64,000 nt of DNA from Streptomyces sp. WAC08241 (GTDB taxonomy: Bacteria; Actinomycetota; Actinomycetes; Streptomycetales; Streptomycetaceae): assembly GCA_007858575.1 (NCBI GenBank), contig CP042279.1:5976001-6040000 (forward strand). Reading direction: 5' to 3'. The notes under the pieces were generated by a model. It did not search any database, was not told the origin of the DNA, and saw only the letters and a program-made list of their open reading frames with translations. Below, piece after piece: positions 19,889-32,413 of this stretch. How positions within the stretch are numbered: the stretch's first letter is position 1; each line of letters starts with the position of its first letter. The translations under genes were made by a program, and so were the position numbers.

Positions 19889-21564
19889 CCGGAATACGGC
19901 TGCACGCCCCCGAACCGGGCTGGGCCATCGACGCCGACGTCGTCGTGGTCGGCTCCGGCGTCGCCGGACTCACCGCCGCCCTGCGCTGCACCGCCGCCGG
20001 GCTCCGTACGGTCGTGGTCACCAAGGCCCGGCTCGACGACGGCTCCACCCGCTGGGCACAGGGCGGCATCGCCGCCGCGCTCGGCGAGGGCGACACCCCG
20101 AGCAGCACCTCGACGACACCCTCGTCGCGGGCGCCGGGCTCTGCGACGAGCGGGCCGTGCGGACCCTGGTCACCGAGGGCCCCGACGCCGTCCGCCGCCC
20201 TCATCGAGACCGGCGCCGACTTCGACAAGACCTCCGAGGGCGAGATCGCGCTGACCCGCGAGGGCGGCCACCACCGGCGCCGGATCGCCCACGCGGGCGG
20301 CGACGCGACCGGCGCCGAGATCTCCCGCGCCCTGGTCGAGGCGATACGCGACCGGGGCGTGCGCACGGTCGAGCACGCCCTCGTCCTGGACCTCCTCACG
20401 GACGCCGGGGGCGCACGGCCGGCGTGACCCTGCACGTCATGGGCGAGGGCCGGCACGACGGCGTCGGCGCGGTCCACGCGCCCGCGGTGGTCCTCGCCAC
20501 CGGCGGCATGGGCCAGGTCTTCTCGGCCACCACCAACCCGCCGGTCTCGACCGGCGACGGCGTGGCCCTCGCGCTGCGCGCCGGGGCCGAGGTCTCGGAC
20601 CTGGAGTTCGTCCAGTTCCACCCGACGGTGCTCTTCCTGGGCGCGGGCGCCGAGGGCCAGCAGCCGCTGGTCTCCGAGGCGGTACGGGGCGAGGGCGCGC
20701 ACCTGGTCGACGCGGACGGGGTCCGCTTCATGCTGGGGCAGCACGAGCTGGCCGAGCTGGCCCCCGGGACGTCGTCGCCAAGGCGATCACGCGCCGGATG
20801 CAGGAGCACGGCGCCGAGCACATGTACCTCGACGCCCGGCACTTCGGGGCGGAGATGTGGGAGCGGCGCTTCCCGACGATCCTGGCCGCCTGCCGCGCCC
20901 ACGGCATCGACCCGGTGACCGAGCCGATCCCGGTGGCCCCGGCCGCCCACTACGCCTCCGGCGGCGTCCGCACCGACCTGCGGGGCCGGACCACCGTCCC
21001 CGGCCTGTACGCGTGCGGGGAGGTGGCCTGCACGGGCGTCCACGGCGCCAACCGGCTCGCCTCGAACTCGCTCCTGGAGGGCCTGGTCTTCGCCGAGCGG
21101 ATCGTCGAGGACATCGTGGCGGCCGCCCCGCGCGCGGCGGGCGCCCCGGTCCCGCACCCGGCCCCTTCGGTCCTGCCGCTGCCCGCGACGGACGCCCGGA
21201 CCCGCATCCAGCGGATCATGACGAACGGCGCCGGGTGCTGCGCTCGGAGGCCAGCTTCCGGGAGGCCGCCGACGCCCTCGACGCGCTGCACGAGGAGGCC
21301 GTGGCGGGCGGCACCGACGACAGCAAGGCCGCCGAGCCGGGCGTGGACTCCTGGGAGACCACCAACCTGCTGTGCGTCGCCCGGGTCCTGGTCGCCGCCG
21401 CCCGCCGCCGCGAGGAGACCCGCGGCTGCCACTGGCGCGAGGACCGCCCGGACCGCGACGACGCGCGCTGGCGCCGGCACCTCGTCGTACGCCTGACGCC
21501 GGGGCGGACGCTCGACGTCCGCACGACCGACACGTACGACTTCCCCGCCACCGTCACCGCCTGA
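19885..21564 (+). CDS. nadB: L-aspartate oxidase, frameshifted
   Basis: FAD enzyme oxidising aspartate to iminoaspartate, the first step of de novo NAD synthesis. It begins with the FAD Rossmann motif DVVVVGSGVAGLTAALR, then TRWAQGGIAAAL, GGHHRRRIAHAGGDATG (active-site Arg/His), VVLATGGMGQVFSATTNPP, EFVQFHPTVLF and the capping helix HYASGGVRTDLRGRT with GEVACTGVHGANRLASNSLL. The C-terminal helical domain is TTNLLCVARVLVAAARRRE. Breaks lie near 20098, 20195, 20410, 20770 and 21235. It overlaps panC by 4 bp and precedes nadC, forming the NAD/pantothenate operon. Confidence 0.93.
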
Positions 21565-21605
21565 CCCTTCCTTCCCCCACCGTCGACGCCCCCAGGGAGC
21601 AGCAA

Positions 21606-22627
21606 GTGAGCACGCCCGAGGAAGCCCGTCCCGAGCCCGTGGACGTCCCCTCATCCAGATCAGCGCCCCCGGCGCGGCCGCGGAGGAGTCCGGCGGCTGC
21701 GGCGACGGCTGCGGCTGCGGCGGCGAGGAGTTCGAGTGCGGGCTCGACCCGGCGCTCGCCGAGCTGCTCGCCGACGCCGGCCTCGACCCGGTCCAGGTGG
21801 AGGACATCGCGCACCTGGCGATCGCGGAGGACCTCGACGGCGGGGTGGACGTGACGACCGTCGCGACCGTCCCCGAGGACGCCGTCGCCACTGCCGACTT
21901 CACTGCCCGCGAGGCCGGCGTGGTGGCCGGCCTGCGGGTCGCGGAGGCGGTCCTGTCGATCGTCTGCACCGACGCGTTCGAGGTCGAGCGGCACGTCGAG
22001 GACGGCGAGCGCGTCGAGGCCGGGCAGAAGCTCCTGAGCGTCACCACCCGCACCCGCGACCTGCTCACCGGCGAGCGCAGCGCGCTCAACATCCTGTGCC
22101 GCCTCTCCGGCATCGCCACCGCCACGCGCGCGTGGGCGGACGCCCTGGAGGGCACGAAGGCGAAGGTCCGCGACACCCGCAAGACGACGCCGGGCCTGCG
22201 CGCCCTGGAAAAGTACGCGGTCCGCTGCGGCGGCGGCGTCAACCACCGCATGTCGCTGTCGGACGCGGCCCTGGTGAAGGACAACCACGTGGTGGCGGCC
22301 GGCGGCGTCGCCGAGGCCTTCGAGGCCGTGCGCGAGCTGTTCCCCGACGTGCCGATCGAGGTCGAGGTCGACACGCTGCACCAGGTCCGCGAGGTCCTGG
22401 ACGCGGGCGCCGACCTGATCCTGCTCGACAACTTCACCCCGGGCGAGACCGAGGAGGCCGTGGCGCTCGTCGCGGGCCGCGCCGTCCTGGAGTCCTCGGG
22501 CCGCCTCACCCTGGAGAACGCGGCGGCGTACGCGGCGACCGGCGTCGACTACCTGGCGGTCGGCGGCCTCACCCACTCCTCCCCGATCCTCGACATCGGC
22601 CTCGACCTGCGCGAGGTGCGGGCCTGA
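21606..22627 (+). CDS. nadC: Nicotinate-nucleotide pyrophosphorylase (carboxylating) with Cys-rich N-terminal leader
   Basis: Converts quinolinate and PRPP to nicotinate mononucleotide. The catalytic barrel is intact: AIAEDLDGGVDVTTVATVP, GERSALNILCRLSGIATAT, DTRKTTPGLRALEKYAVRCG (substrate-binding basic residues), NHRMSLSDAALVKDNHVVAA, LILLDNFTPGE and DYLAVGGLTHSSP. Ahead of it, after restoring one C near 21652, is a leader of about 55 residues with GGCGDGCGCGGEEFECG, a cysteine cluster absent from classical NadC. The GTG at 21606 has GGGAG upstream. The stop overlaps the coaX start (TGATG). Confidence 0.92.
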
Positions 22628-23433
22628 TGCTGCTCACCATCGACGTCGGCAACACGCACACGGTCCTCGGCCTCTTCGACGGGGACGAGATCGTCGAGCA
22701 CTGGCGGATCTCCACGGATCCGCGCCGGACCGCCGACGAGATGGCGGTCCTGCTCCAGGGCCTCATGGGCATGCACCCGCTGCTCGGCGTCGAGCTGAGC
22801 GACGGCATCGAGGGGATCGCGATCTGCGCGACGGTCCCCTCGGTCCTGCACGAGCTGCGCGAGGTCACCCGCCGGTACTACGGGGACGTCCCGGCGGTCC
22901 TGGTGGAGCCGGGCGTCAAGACGGGCGTTCCGATCATCACCGACAACCCGAAGGAGGTCGGCGCGGACCGCGTCGTCAACGCGGTCGCGGCGGTCGAGCT
23001 GTACGGCGGCCCGGCGATCGTCGTGGACTTCGGCACGGCGACGACGTACGACGCGGTCACCGCGCGCGGGGAGTACGCGGGCGGGGCGATCGCGCCGGGC
23101 ATCGAGATCTCGGTGGAGGCGCTCGGCGTGCGCGGGGCGATGCTCCGCAAGATCGAGCTGGCCCGCCCGCGGAACGTGATCGGCAAGAACACGGTCGAGG
23201 CGATGCAGTCGGGCATCATCTACGGCTACGCGGGCCAGGTCGACGGCGTGGTGGCCCGGATGAAGCGCGAACTGGTCGGCCCGAAGGGCGACCCCGACGA
23301 CGTGACGGTGATCGCGACGGGCGGCCTGGCCCCGATGGTCCTCGGCGAGTCCACGGAGATCGACGAGCACGAGCCCTGGCTGACCCTGATCGGCCTGCGC
23401 CTGGTGTACGAGCGGAACGTGTCGCGCATGTGA
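22627..23433 (+). CDS. coaX: Type III pantothenate kinase
   Basis: Phosphorylates pantothenate in the first step of CoA synthesis; type III enzymes need a monovalent cation and are not feedback-inhibited by CoA. Intact, 268 residues. The ASKHA-fold motifs are clear: LLTIDVGNTHTVLGLFDGDE (phosphate loop), GADRVVNAVAAVELYGGPAI, VVDFGTATTYDAV and GGAIAPGIEISVEAL. Its ATG overlaps the nadC stop (TGATG), so panC, nadB, nadC and coaX form one transcription unit making the two nucleotide cofactors. Confidence 0.95.
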   Translation: MLLTIDVGNTHTVLGLFDGDEIVEHWRISTDPRRTADEMAVLLQGLMGMHPLLGVELSDGIEGIAICATVPSVLHELREVTRRYYGDVPAVLVEPGVKTGVPIITDNPKEVGADRVVNAVAAVELYGGPAIVVDFGTATTYDAVTARGEYAGGAIAPGIEISVEALGVRGAMLRKIELARPRNVIGKNTVEAMQSGIIYGYAGQVDGVVARMKRELVGPKGDPDDVTVIATGGLAPMVLGESTEIDEHEPWLTLIGLRLVYERNVSRM

Positions 23434-23622
23434 CCCGGGGTCCGGCGCGTCCCACCGCGTACCGCACCGGACCCGACCACGGGACGGGACGCCCCCGGGC
23501 ACGGAACCGGCTCCCCGCACCGGGCTCCGCCCGGAGGGCCCCGCACCGCCGAACGGCTGCCCCGCGGCGCGCCGTAATGATCGGTAAGCGAAAATTGTCC
23601 GATTAGCGCGTACCGTCGGCCC

Positions 23623-24221
23623 ATGCCCACGCCATACGGATCCCGTGGCGGCATGGTGTTCGGCGCGGACGAGCTGCGTGTGCTCCGCCGCGCCCTTGCC
23701 AGCGCCCTTCACCCCGCCCCCTTCAGGACGAGGACGTCCAGGACTGCCTGCGCCTGGCCGAATCCGTGGACGAGGCGGTACGCGAGGCCGGTCGGCTGCG
23801 CGCCTTCCTCCTCGCGGACCTGGCCCGCTACCGCGAGGCCCTGCCGGGCTCCCTCAGCGGCTACCTGGAGCTCCTCCGGGACGCGCTGGCCGCCGGTACG
23901 ACCCCGGGTTGACGACCTCGCTGCCCTGCGGGCGCTGCGCCGCAACCCCGCCGCCGCCGAGCTGCTCGCCCGCTGCCAGGGCCTCGCCGAACGCTCCGTA
24001 CGCGCGCGCCTGGCCCGGGTCGTGCAGGCCACCGCGCCCGCGGCGGACCGTGCCCCCGGACCCGGCTGCTCGCCCTGCCCGGCGGACGCGCGGCGGCCGA
24101 CGAGCCCAAGCCGACCCTGCCCGTCCCGGCGGAGCGCCCGGTGCCCAAGCCCTCCGAGGTGTTCCCGCCGCGCCGGCGGCCCGTTCCGCCGCCCCCGCCC
24201 GAGGAGCGGGCCGCCGGATAG
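23623..24221 (+). CDS. Conserved streptomycete protein of unknown function next to coaX, frameshifted
   Basis: No known function. After restoring one base near 23730 the sequence reads DVQDCLRLAESVDEAVREAG, RLRAFLLADLARYREALPG and LSGYLELLRDALAAGYDPG, an all-helical domain. A second helical stretch follows (LAALRALRRNPAAAELLARC), then RLLALPGGRAAADEPK and a proline-rich tail with KPSEVFPPRRRPVPPPPPEE. Breaks are near 23728, 23905 and 24062. The length (about 200 residues) and the C-terminal Pro-rich tail are as in related streptomycetes. The gene is likely separate from the coaX unit, since about 190 bp precede it. Confidence 0.65.
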
Positions 24222-24235
24222 CTACCCTGTTCGTC

Positions 24236-24413
24236 ATGGAATACGTATCCGCGCTCCTGCCCCCGTCGTGATGGCCGCCTTCTTCATCGGCCTCGTCGTC
24301 ACGATCGTCAAGAGCCAGGGCGGTCCGAACAAGGCCAAGGAGGACGCGATCGTCGACGCCGCGCTCGCCCGCGCCGAGGCCGCCCGCCAGGCGGACGGTT
24401 CCCCGCCTCCTGA
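24236..24413 (+). CDS. Small single-pass membrane protein
   Basis: A protein of about 59 residues with one N-terminal membrane helix (VVMAAFFIGLVVTIVKSQGG) and a charged cytoplasmic helix (NKAKEDAIVDAALARAEAAR). No function is recognised. One C is missing near 24264. Without a second correction the frame would run through into the next gene; restoring a C near 24408 gives a stop at 24411-24413, before a terminator-like hairpin, and I use that end. It starts 14 bp after the preceding stop. Confidence 0.55.
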
Positions 24414-24445
24414 CCCCACCGCGGGGCCCGCGCCACCGGGGACGT

Positions 24446-24475
24446 ACGGCCCTCACGGGGCCGTGCGTCCTTTTT
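24446..24475 (+). terminator. Rho-independent terminator
   Basis: Perfect 7-bp stem ACGGCCC/GGGCCGT with a five-base loop, followed after six bases by five T residues. It closes the small membrane protein unit and separates it from the BlaI-type gene. Confidence 0.75.
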
Positions 24476-24552
24476 GCTCGGCCGCGCCCCGTTCCCCCGG
24501 CTTTCCGCCGTCAATCGACGCTTATGGACGCTTTGCGCACTATGGTGGCGCT

Positions 24553-24984
24553 GTGCCCCGTCCTTTGGGAGAGCTCGAAGACGCCGTCATGACGCGCGTG
24601 TGGCAATGGAACCGCCCGGTGACCGTCCGGGAAGTTCTGGAGGACCTCCAGCAGGAACGGTCCATCGCCTACACCACCGTCATGACCGTCATGGACAATC
24701 TCCACCAGAAGGGCTGGGTCCGCAGGGAAGTCGAAGGCCGCGCCTATCGCTATACGGCGGTTCTCCACCCGCGCCGCCTACGCGGCCGCACTGATGAACG
24801 AGGCGTGGAGCCGGAGCGACAATCCCGCCGCCGCCCTCGTCGCCTTCTTCGGCATGATGTCGCCGGATCAGCGCGAAGCCCTCGACGACGCCATTCGCAT
24901 CGTCCAGCGGGTCACCCCGCTTCCCGCGTCCCCGCCCGCCCCGCCCGAGGAGGGCGCCGGAGAACCGGGCCCGAGGAGCGATAG
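24553..24984 (+). CDS. BlaI/MecI/CopY-family transcriptional repressor, frameshifted
   Basis: Winged-helix repressor. Intact N-terminal DNA-binding domain: LGELEDAVMTRVWQWNRPVT, VREVLEDLQQERSIAYTTVM and TVMDNLHQKGWVRREVEGRA, which match the BlaI family. The dimerisation helix follows (AALMNEAWSRSDNPAAALVA, FFGMMSPDQREALDDAIRIV) after a break near 24765. The C-terminus is Pro/Ala-rich; the end at 24984 needs one more correction. No sensor protease or beta-lactamase is adjacent, so the ligand route and targets are unknown. It precedes the N-acetyltransferase gene by 8 bp. Confidence 0.85.
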   Translation: MPRPLGELEDAVMTRVWQWNRPVTVREVLEDLQQERSIAYTTVMTVMDNLHQKGWVRREVEGRAYRYTAVLHPRRLRGRTDERGVEPERQSRRRPRRLLRHDVAGSARSPRRRHSHRPAGHPASRVPARPARGGRRRTGPEER

Positions 24985-24992
24985 CGTCCCCC

Positions 24993-25537
24993 ATGTCGTC
25001 GTCCGCATCCCCGGCCGCCTCTCCGGCCGCCGCCAAAGCCGTCACCGTCCGCCGGGCCCGCACCACCGACGTCGCGGCGGTCCGCCGACTCGTCGATCCT
25101 TTCGTCCGGCGCGGCATCCTGCTCGACAAGGCGACCGTCACCCTTTACGAGTCCATCCAGGAGTTCTGGGTGGCGGAACGCGACGAGGACGCCGTCGTCG
25201 TCGGCTGCGGCGCACTCCACGTGATGTGGGAAGACCTCGCCGAAGTGCGCACTCTCGCCGTCGATCCCGAGTTCAGGGAGCCGGCGTCGGACATCAGGTG
25301 CTGGACAAGTTGTTGCACACCGCCCGATGGCTCGGGGTGCGGCGGGTATTCTGCCTGACCTTCGAAGTCGACTTCTTCACGAAGCACGGCTTCGTCGAGA
25401 TCGGCGAGACCCCGGTCGACGGAGATGTCTACAGCGAGCTCCTGCGTTCCTATGACGAGGGAGTCGCGGAGTTCCTCGGTCTCGAACGAGTGAAGCCGAA
25501 CACCTTGGGCAACAGCCGGATGCTTCTGCACCTCTGA
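24993..25537 (+). CDS. Amino-acid N-acetyltransferase (short N-acetylglutamate synthase type)
   Basis: GNAT enzyme resembling the actinobacterial short ArgA, which makes N-acetylglutamate for arginine synthesis. Domain blocks: VTVRRARTTDVAAVRRLVDP, ATVTLYESIQEFWVAERDED, LHVMWEDLAEVRTLAVDPEF, the acetyl-CoA loop GAGVGHQVLDKLLHTARWLG and RVFCLTFEVDFFTKHGFVEI. The C-terminal SYDEGVAEFLGLERVKPNTL is typical of this group. One base is missing near 25278. It follows the BlaI-type gene closely and probably shares its transcript. Function is assigned from family resemblance only. Confidence 0.82.
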
Positions 25538-25668
25538 CCCGGAACCCTATGTCCGAAACGCGCATGTTTCCCGCGCCGTCGGGGTTCTGAACCTCTCCCA
25601 GGGGTTTGTGTTTTCCGGGAAAAGCGGTTTCCTTTCCGCGTACTGCATTTTCGATGAAAGGAAATCCG

Positions 25669-26004
25669 GTGGCACAGAAGGTTCAGGTCCTTCTTGTCGA
25701 CGACCTCGACGGCGTCGAGGCGGACGAGACCGTGACGTTCGCGCTGGACGGCAAGACCTACGAGATCGACCTCACCACCGCCAACGCGGAAAAGCTCCGC
25801 GGTCTGCTCGAGCCGTACACCAAGAGCGGTCGGCGCACCGGTGGCCGCACCACCGGCGCCCGTGGCAAGGGCCGCGCCGTGGCGACGGGCAGCCCCGACA
25901 CCGCGAAGATCCGCGCGTGGGCCAAGGAGAACGGCTACGAGGTCAACGACCGCGGCCGCGTGCCCGCCACGGTGAAGGCGGCCTACGAGGACGCGAACCG
26001 CTGA
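25669..26004 (+). CDS. lsr2: Lsr2 nucleoid-associated xenogeneic silencer
   Basis: Small DNA-bridging protein that silences AT-rich and horizontally acquired DNA in actinobacteria. Intact, 111 residues. The N-terminal oligomerisation domain is VQVLLVDDLDGVEADETVTF and YEIDLTTANAEKLRGLLEPY; a basic linker (KSGRRTGGRTTGARGKGRAV) leads to the C-terminal AT-hook-like DNA-binding domain KIRAWAKENGYEVNDRGRVP, which contains the minor-groove RGR. I chose the GTG at 25669 because AAAGGA sits 6 bases upstream. The neighbourhood (acetyltransferase before, clpC after) is the usual one. Confidence 0.95.
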   Translation: MAQKVQVLLVDDLDGVEADETVTFALDGKTYEIDLTTANAEKLRGLLEPYTKSGRRTGGRTTGARGKGRAVATGSPDTAKIRAWAKENGYEVNDRGRVPATVKAAYEDANR

Positions 26005-26567
26005 GGCGAAAGCTGCTGAGCCGCCGGCCCGCGGGCCCGCGCACTCAGCAGCCGCACCCGGTGGCACTCGACGGCGGCGGCGGCCACGAGCCGCACCAGG
26101 CAGGGGCGCCCCTCCGCCCCACGGCGCGGCCCGCACGGCCGGGAGCGAGGGCTCGACCCCACGGCCCGGCACGGGGCCCGCAGCCACACCGCGGCGTCCG
26201 GCGCCCCGGGGCCGTCCCGCCCCGGGGACGGGGCGCGGTCATCCGGCCGCCGGTGCCGAGGGCCGCGAGGTCCAGGGCGATCCCGCCCCACTCCAGCCAG
26301 TCCAGCAGCCCCGGCAGCTCCTCCGCGCTCCCCGCGGCCACGAGCAGCCGCATCCGGGACCCGGCCAGGGCCACCGGCCCGGTCGCCGCGCCCACCCGGC
26401 GCAGGACGCCGCGGCCGGCCGCGGCGGGCAGCTCCAGGACGTCGAAGCGCAGCCCCGTGACCAGCGCCACCGGCGGGCCCGCCACCGTCGCCCAGCCGAG
26501 CCGGTCTCGTACCAGCGCGCCGGGTCGTCGTCGAGCGGCGCGCGGGGGACGGGACGGTGAGGGCCAT
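25983..26567 (-). CDS. SCO3374-like conserved streptomycete protein, frameshifted
   Basis: Streptomycete-specific protein found between lsr2 and clpC; function unknown. Readable parts: RLGWATVAGPPVALVTGLRF, DVLELPAAAGRGVLRRVGAA, MRLLVAAGSAEELPGLLDWL, EWGGIALDLAALGTGGRMTA and VRLVAAAAVECHRVRL. There are breaks near 26520 and 26215. The stop is uncertain: 25983 overlaps the lsr2 end, while 26045 would leave the hairpin outside the gene. No membrane segment or motif of catalytic type is visible. It is convergent with lsr2. Confidence 0.65.
   Translation of the reverse strand: MALTVPSPARRSTTTRRAGTRPARLGDGGGPAGGAGHGAALRRPGAARRGRPRRPAPGGRGDRAGGPGRVPDAAARGRGERGGAAGAAGLAGVGRDRPGPRGPRHRRPDDRAPSPGRDGPGAPDAAVWLRAPCRAVGSSPRSRPCGPRRGAEGRPCLVRLVAAAAVECHRVRLLSARARGPAAQQLSPQRFASS
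26012..26052. terminator. Bidirectional terminator-like hairpin after lsr2
   Basis: Perfect 9-bp inverted repeat GCTGCTGAG/CTCAGCAGC enclosing a GC-rich loop with its own GGCCCGCGGGCC palindrome. It sits between the lsr2 stop and the end of the converging gene. There is no T tract on either side, as is common in Streptomyces. Confidence 0.5.
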
Positions 26568-26729
26568 GCCCGGGGAACTCCCGCGAGGACGACTTGGTTA
26601 CGCCCCGGGAACCGTTTCGGGCCCTTTCCCGAACCGCTCCCGAACCGCTCCGCGGTGACGCACGGTCCCCGCCGGACGCGCGAGGTGTCCGGGATGGGGT
26701 GTACGAGTGCATTCGAGCGCGCAAGGGTG

Positions 26730-26743
26730 TTCGCTGGTAGCGG
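26730..26743 (+). promoter_or_regulatory. Candidate ClgR operator upstream of clpC
   Basis: GTTCGC-TGGTA-GCG fits the GTTCGC-N5-GCG pattern known for ClgR, the activator of clp and lon genes in actinobacteria. It lies about 330 bp before the clpC start within the 504-bp gap at 26568-27071. That distance requires a long leader or a distal promoter, so confidence is moderate. The rest of the gap shows a small hairpin, GTCCC/GGGAC, about 70 bp before the gene, and no open frame I would call. Confidence 0.45.
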
Positions 26744-27071
26744 AGGGAACCGGGGTGCTCGGCATGGAGTGTCGGTCCGCACGGGTAAGACATTCCTAGT
26801 GGAGAGGGGTGCCCCGCGGGCTCCGGCGTCTCACGTTCGCCATCGGCGTACTGAAGGCGCGGCTGACTACTTGGCCTGCGGGAACATCGTCTCGCACCAT
26901 CGGGTTGGAGCATTTGTCGGCTGTTCGGCAGCAGGTCTCCCCACGGACAAGGGGGTGATCCGGACGGATGTCGGCAGTTGAATGAGCGGTCCCCGCTTGC
27001 GGGACTAAGCTGCGGAAGGACAGGGAGGGATCGACCCCTAACTGACTGACCGCTCTGAGGAGCGATTAACG

Positions 27072-29593
<2,522 letters not shown>

Positions 29594-29617
29594 GGCGTAG
29601 CGCCTGAGCAGAAGGGG

Positions 29618-29653
29618 CGGCCCCGGAACCGGAACGGTTCCGGGCCGTCCTTT
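29618..29653. terminator. Terminator hairpin between clpC and the NACHT operon
   Basis: Long stem CGGCCCCGGAACC pairing with GGTTCCGGGCCG (one bulged base) around a GGAAC loop, followed by TCCTTTCC. It lies between converging genes and can serve both. Confidence 0.7.
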
Positions 29654-29655
29654 CC

Positions 29656-32413
29656 TCATGCGTCCTCGACGGTGAGCCGATCGCCGAAGGCGGCGGCGCC
29701 GAGGATCTGCCGACGGGGACACCCCGGATGTGCACCTTCAGGTCGGGCAGGCAGTGGAGCGGGGTGAGGTCGATCGTCCCGGTGAGGTCCGTCCCGCCCA
29801 TGACGTCGAGGCGGCGGAGTGCGCGCAGGTGCGTCACTGCCTCCAGATTCACCGATCGGAGGCGACCTCCCAGATAGAGGAGGTCGAGCCGGGAGCAATC
29901 CATCGCCTGCAGGAAGCCGAGGTCGGTCACTCGTGTGTTCGCGGAGATGCCGAGGCGCTGCAGCCCGCGTCCATCGAGTCCGTGGACCATCTCTTCCTCG
30001 CTGAAGTCGCCGTACAGGAGGACGCTCGGGTGGTCCGGAAGGAGACGCATCTGCTCCGTGCTGGTCACCACGAGGGGAATGTGGGACGTGACGTACGGGG
30101 CGATCTCCTGGGCAAACGCCTCCAGGGGAAGTCGTCCCACTTGTTGGCGAACGCGTCCGCCCTGCCCGCCTCCACGAAAGCCCTGGCGTACGGCATGGCC
30201 TCCCGGCCCCCGATCATCGCGATCAATTCGGTCACGGATCCCACCATGTTCGCGGGCGTCTCTCCGGGCCCCGGCAACAGCGGCAGGACATACGTGCCCA
30301 GGCGGGCCAGATGATCGCCCTGCTCGGGATTCCGCGGCGGAACCATCGACTTCACCGCCTTCCGCACCCGCCTGTGCAGGACGCCGTCCAGCCAGGCCGC
30401 GTGCTGGGCCGCCAGAGCCGCCAGGACGTACAGAGCGGTCTTCAGGTCTCGTTTGCGGGTGGCCGCGCCGGCCGTGAGGAGCCCTCGACCAGGACCGGCA
30501 GGTCACGGCGGGTGCAGTGGCCGGCGGCCAGGAGCAGGACGTCGTGCCACTGCTGGTCGTGGGCGTGGCGGAGGGCCTCGGCGAGCTGGTCGTCCTCCAC
30601 CAGCTCCTTCGCCGCCAGGAAGTCCTGGAAGGTGCGGTGGGCGAAGTGGAAGACGCCGTCCGTGCGCTCCTGGAGGAGACCGCTGCGGTTCAGGAGATGG
30701 GTGAGGATCTTGTCCGGGCCGCCCTGGTCCGCGACCCTCGGCATGCCGGGCAGGGCACGGGCGAGCTGGTGGAGGGCCTGCTCGCGGTCGAACTCGTCTG
30801 GCCGCCCCGGACCAGCTAGGCCGCGAGCCGCTGGAGGAGCTGGGTGTGCTCCTCCACCGACATGCGGATGCCGTCGGGGGCGTCGATCCGGCGCCGTTCG
30901 TCGCGGACGCCGAGCAGCATCTGGAGCGCGGAGGAGTAGAGCGCCCACCGGGTCTCGGGCAGGAAGCCCTCCCGCAGCCGGTGCAGGGCGCAGATGACCG
31001 CGCAGAGCAGCGGGGTCCGGGCGAGGTCGGCCAAGGTCGGATTGTGGCGGAACTGCTGGGCCAGGTCGCGTTCGAGGTCGGCGAGGTTCCCGTCGGGATC
31101 CCCGTCGAGCCGGGCCGCCCCGTGCCAGGCGGCGACGAAGGCCTGGATGTCGGCGTCCCGGAGCGGGAGGAGGGTGAGTTCCTCGAACCGCTCGGAGCCG
31201 AGCCAGTCGGGCGCGACGGCGAAGGGCCGTACGGTCGCGACGCAGCGGGTGCGGGGATAGCGGGCGAGGAGCCGGGAGAGCCAGGCGTGGGCGGCCTCGC
31301 GTTCGTCCGCCGGAACCTCGTCCAGGCCGTCGACCAGGAGGAGGCCCCGCCCGGCGGAGAGGACCCGGCCCGCCCAGCCCTCGGGGGCCGGATCGACCAT
31401 GAGGCCGGCGACGCCGGGCAGCTCGGCGGGGGCGGGTAGTCGCCTCCCCGGGCGCGGAGCGTGCGCAGCGGCACGACGAAGGGACGAGGCCGTTCAGCCC
31501 GGCGAGGTTCGGTCCCAGCGTCCCGGCGGCCGCGTGCGCGGCGAGCCACCACACGAGGGTGGTCTTCCCGGCCCCGGCGTCGCCCCGGAGCAGCACCCGG
31601 GGCCGGGAGGCGAGCAGGTCGTCGATCCGCTGGGGGACGGCGGGGGTCCCGCGCTCCCGCGAAGCGGCCTCCAACGAGAGGTAGGCGGTGTCGAGGTCCC
31701 ATTCCGAGGCCCGCTTGCCCAGCTCGTCCAGGCCGAAGATCCGGGTGCGGCGGTAGGCGGCACCGACGGCGTCCGCGTACTCCTCCTCGTAGGGCCGGTC
31801 GTGGGGTGGGTGCCGGTGACCGGGGCGAGGGCCATGTACGGGGAGAGCAGTTCCCCTGCCCCCTCGTCGGCGAGGATCGCCGTGAGGGAAACGCACTCAG
31901 GCGGCGGTGACCTCGCCCGCGCGGCACGGACCGGACGATGCCGAGGAGGCCGTCGTCGGCGAAGACGGGGCTCCAGAGAGGCCCGCGAGCGGGGACGGAC
32001 CGCCCTCGTCGGCGGTGACGGGCGGGTGTTCCAGCTCGACGGTCAGGACGCGGCGAAGAAGCCCCGCCGAGGGGAGGACGGTGCAGGTGAACTGGTCGAG
32101 GTCCGGCTTCTGGCCGTCGTAGCGCTGGATCCGGGGAAACCGAGAACCTCGCAGCCGGTATCGGGCGGTCGGTGCCGACCGCCTTGAACGGGAGTACCGA
32201 ACCGCGCGCGCCCCGGTACTCCAGGACCGCGGCGTCGAGCCGGTCGCTCGACCACAGCACCCGCGCGGAGCGCGTCGTCCCGCGAACAGGGTCCAAGAGC
32301 CTGGCATTGTGGGCATCGCCCACGACATGGGCACTGGTCAGGACGAGGCCCGGGGCTGCGAGGACGCCAGTGCCCTGCTGCCGCCCCAGGACGACGAAGA
32401 CTCTGCGGTTCAC
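29656..32413 (-). CDS. Trypsin-like protease-NACHT NTPase-leucine-rich fusion (STAND/NLR-like), frameshifted
   Basis: Multidomain protein of about 919 residues. The N-terminal S1-type protease domain (1 to about 160) has the catalytic triad in place: His29 in TSAHVVG, Asp60 in RLDAAVLE, and Ser in GLSGAPVFADDGLLGIVRS (about residue 146). A NACHT module follows with Walker A RGDAGAGKTTLVWWLAAHA (about 278) and Walker B GLLLVDGLDEVPADE (about 357), then helical parts (TPLLCAVICALHRLREGFLP, FHFAHRTFQDFLAAKELVED). The tail is leucine-rich (LQRLGISANTRVTDLGFLQA, DLLYLGGRLRSVNLEAVTHL). Breaks lie near 32150, 31960, 31470, 30820, 30480, 30130 and 29715. The GTG start overlaps the trypco2 stop. Family knowledge suggests a sensor-triggered protease acting in antiviral defence; the target is unknown. 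Confidence 0.82.
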
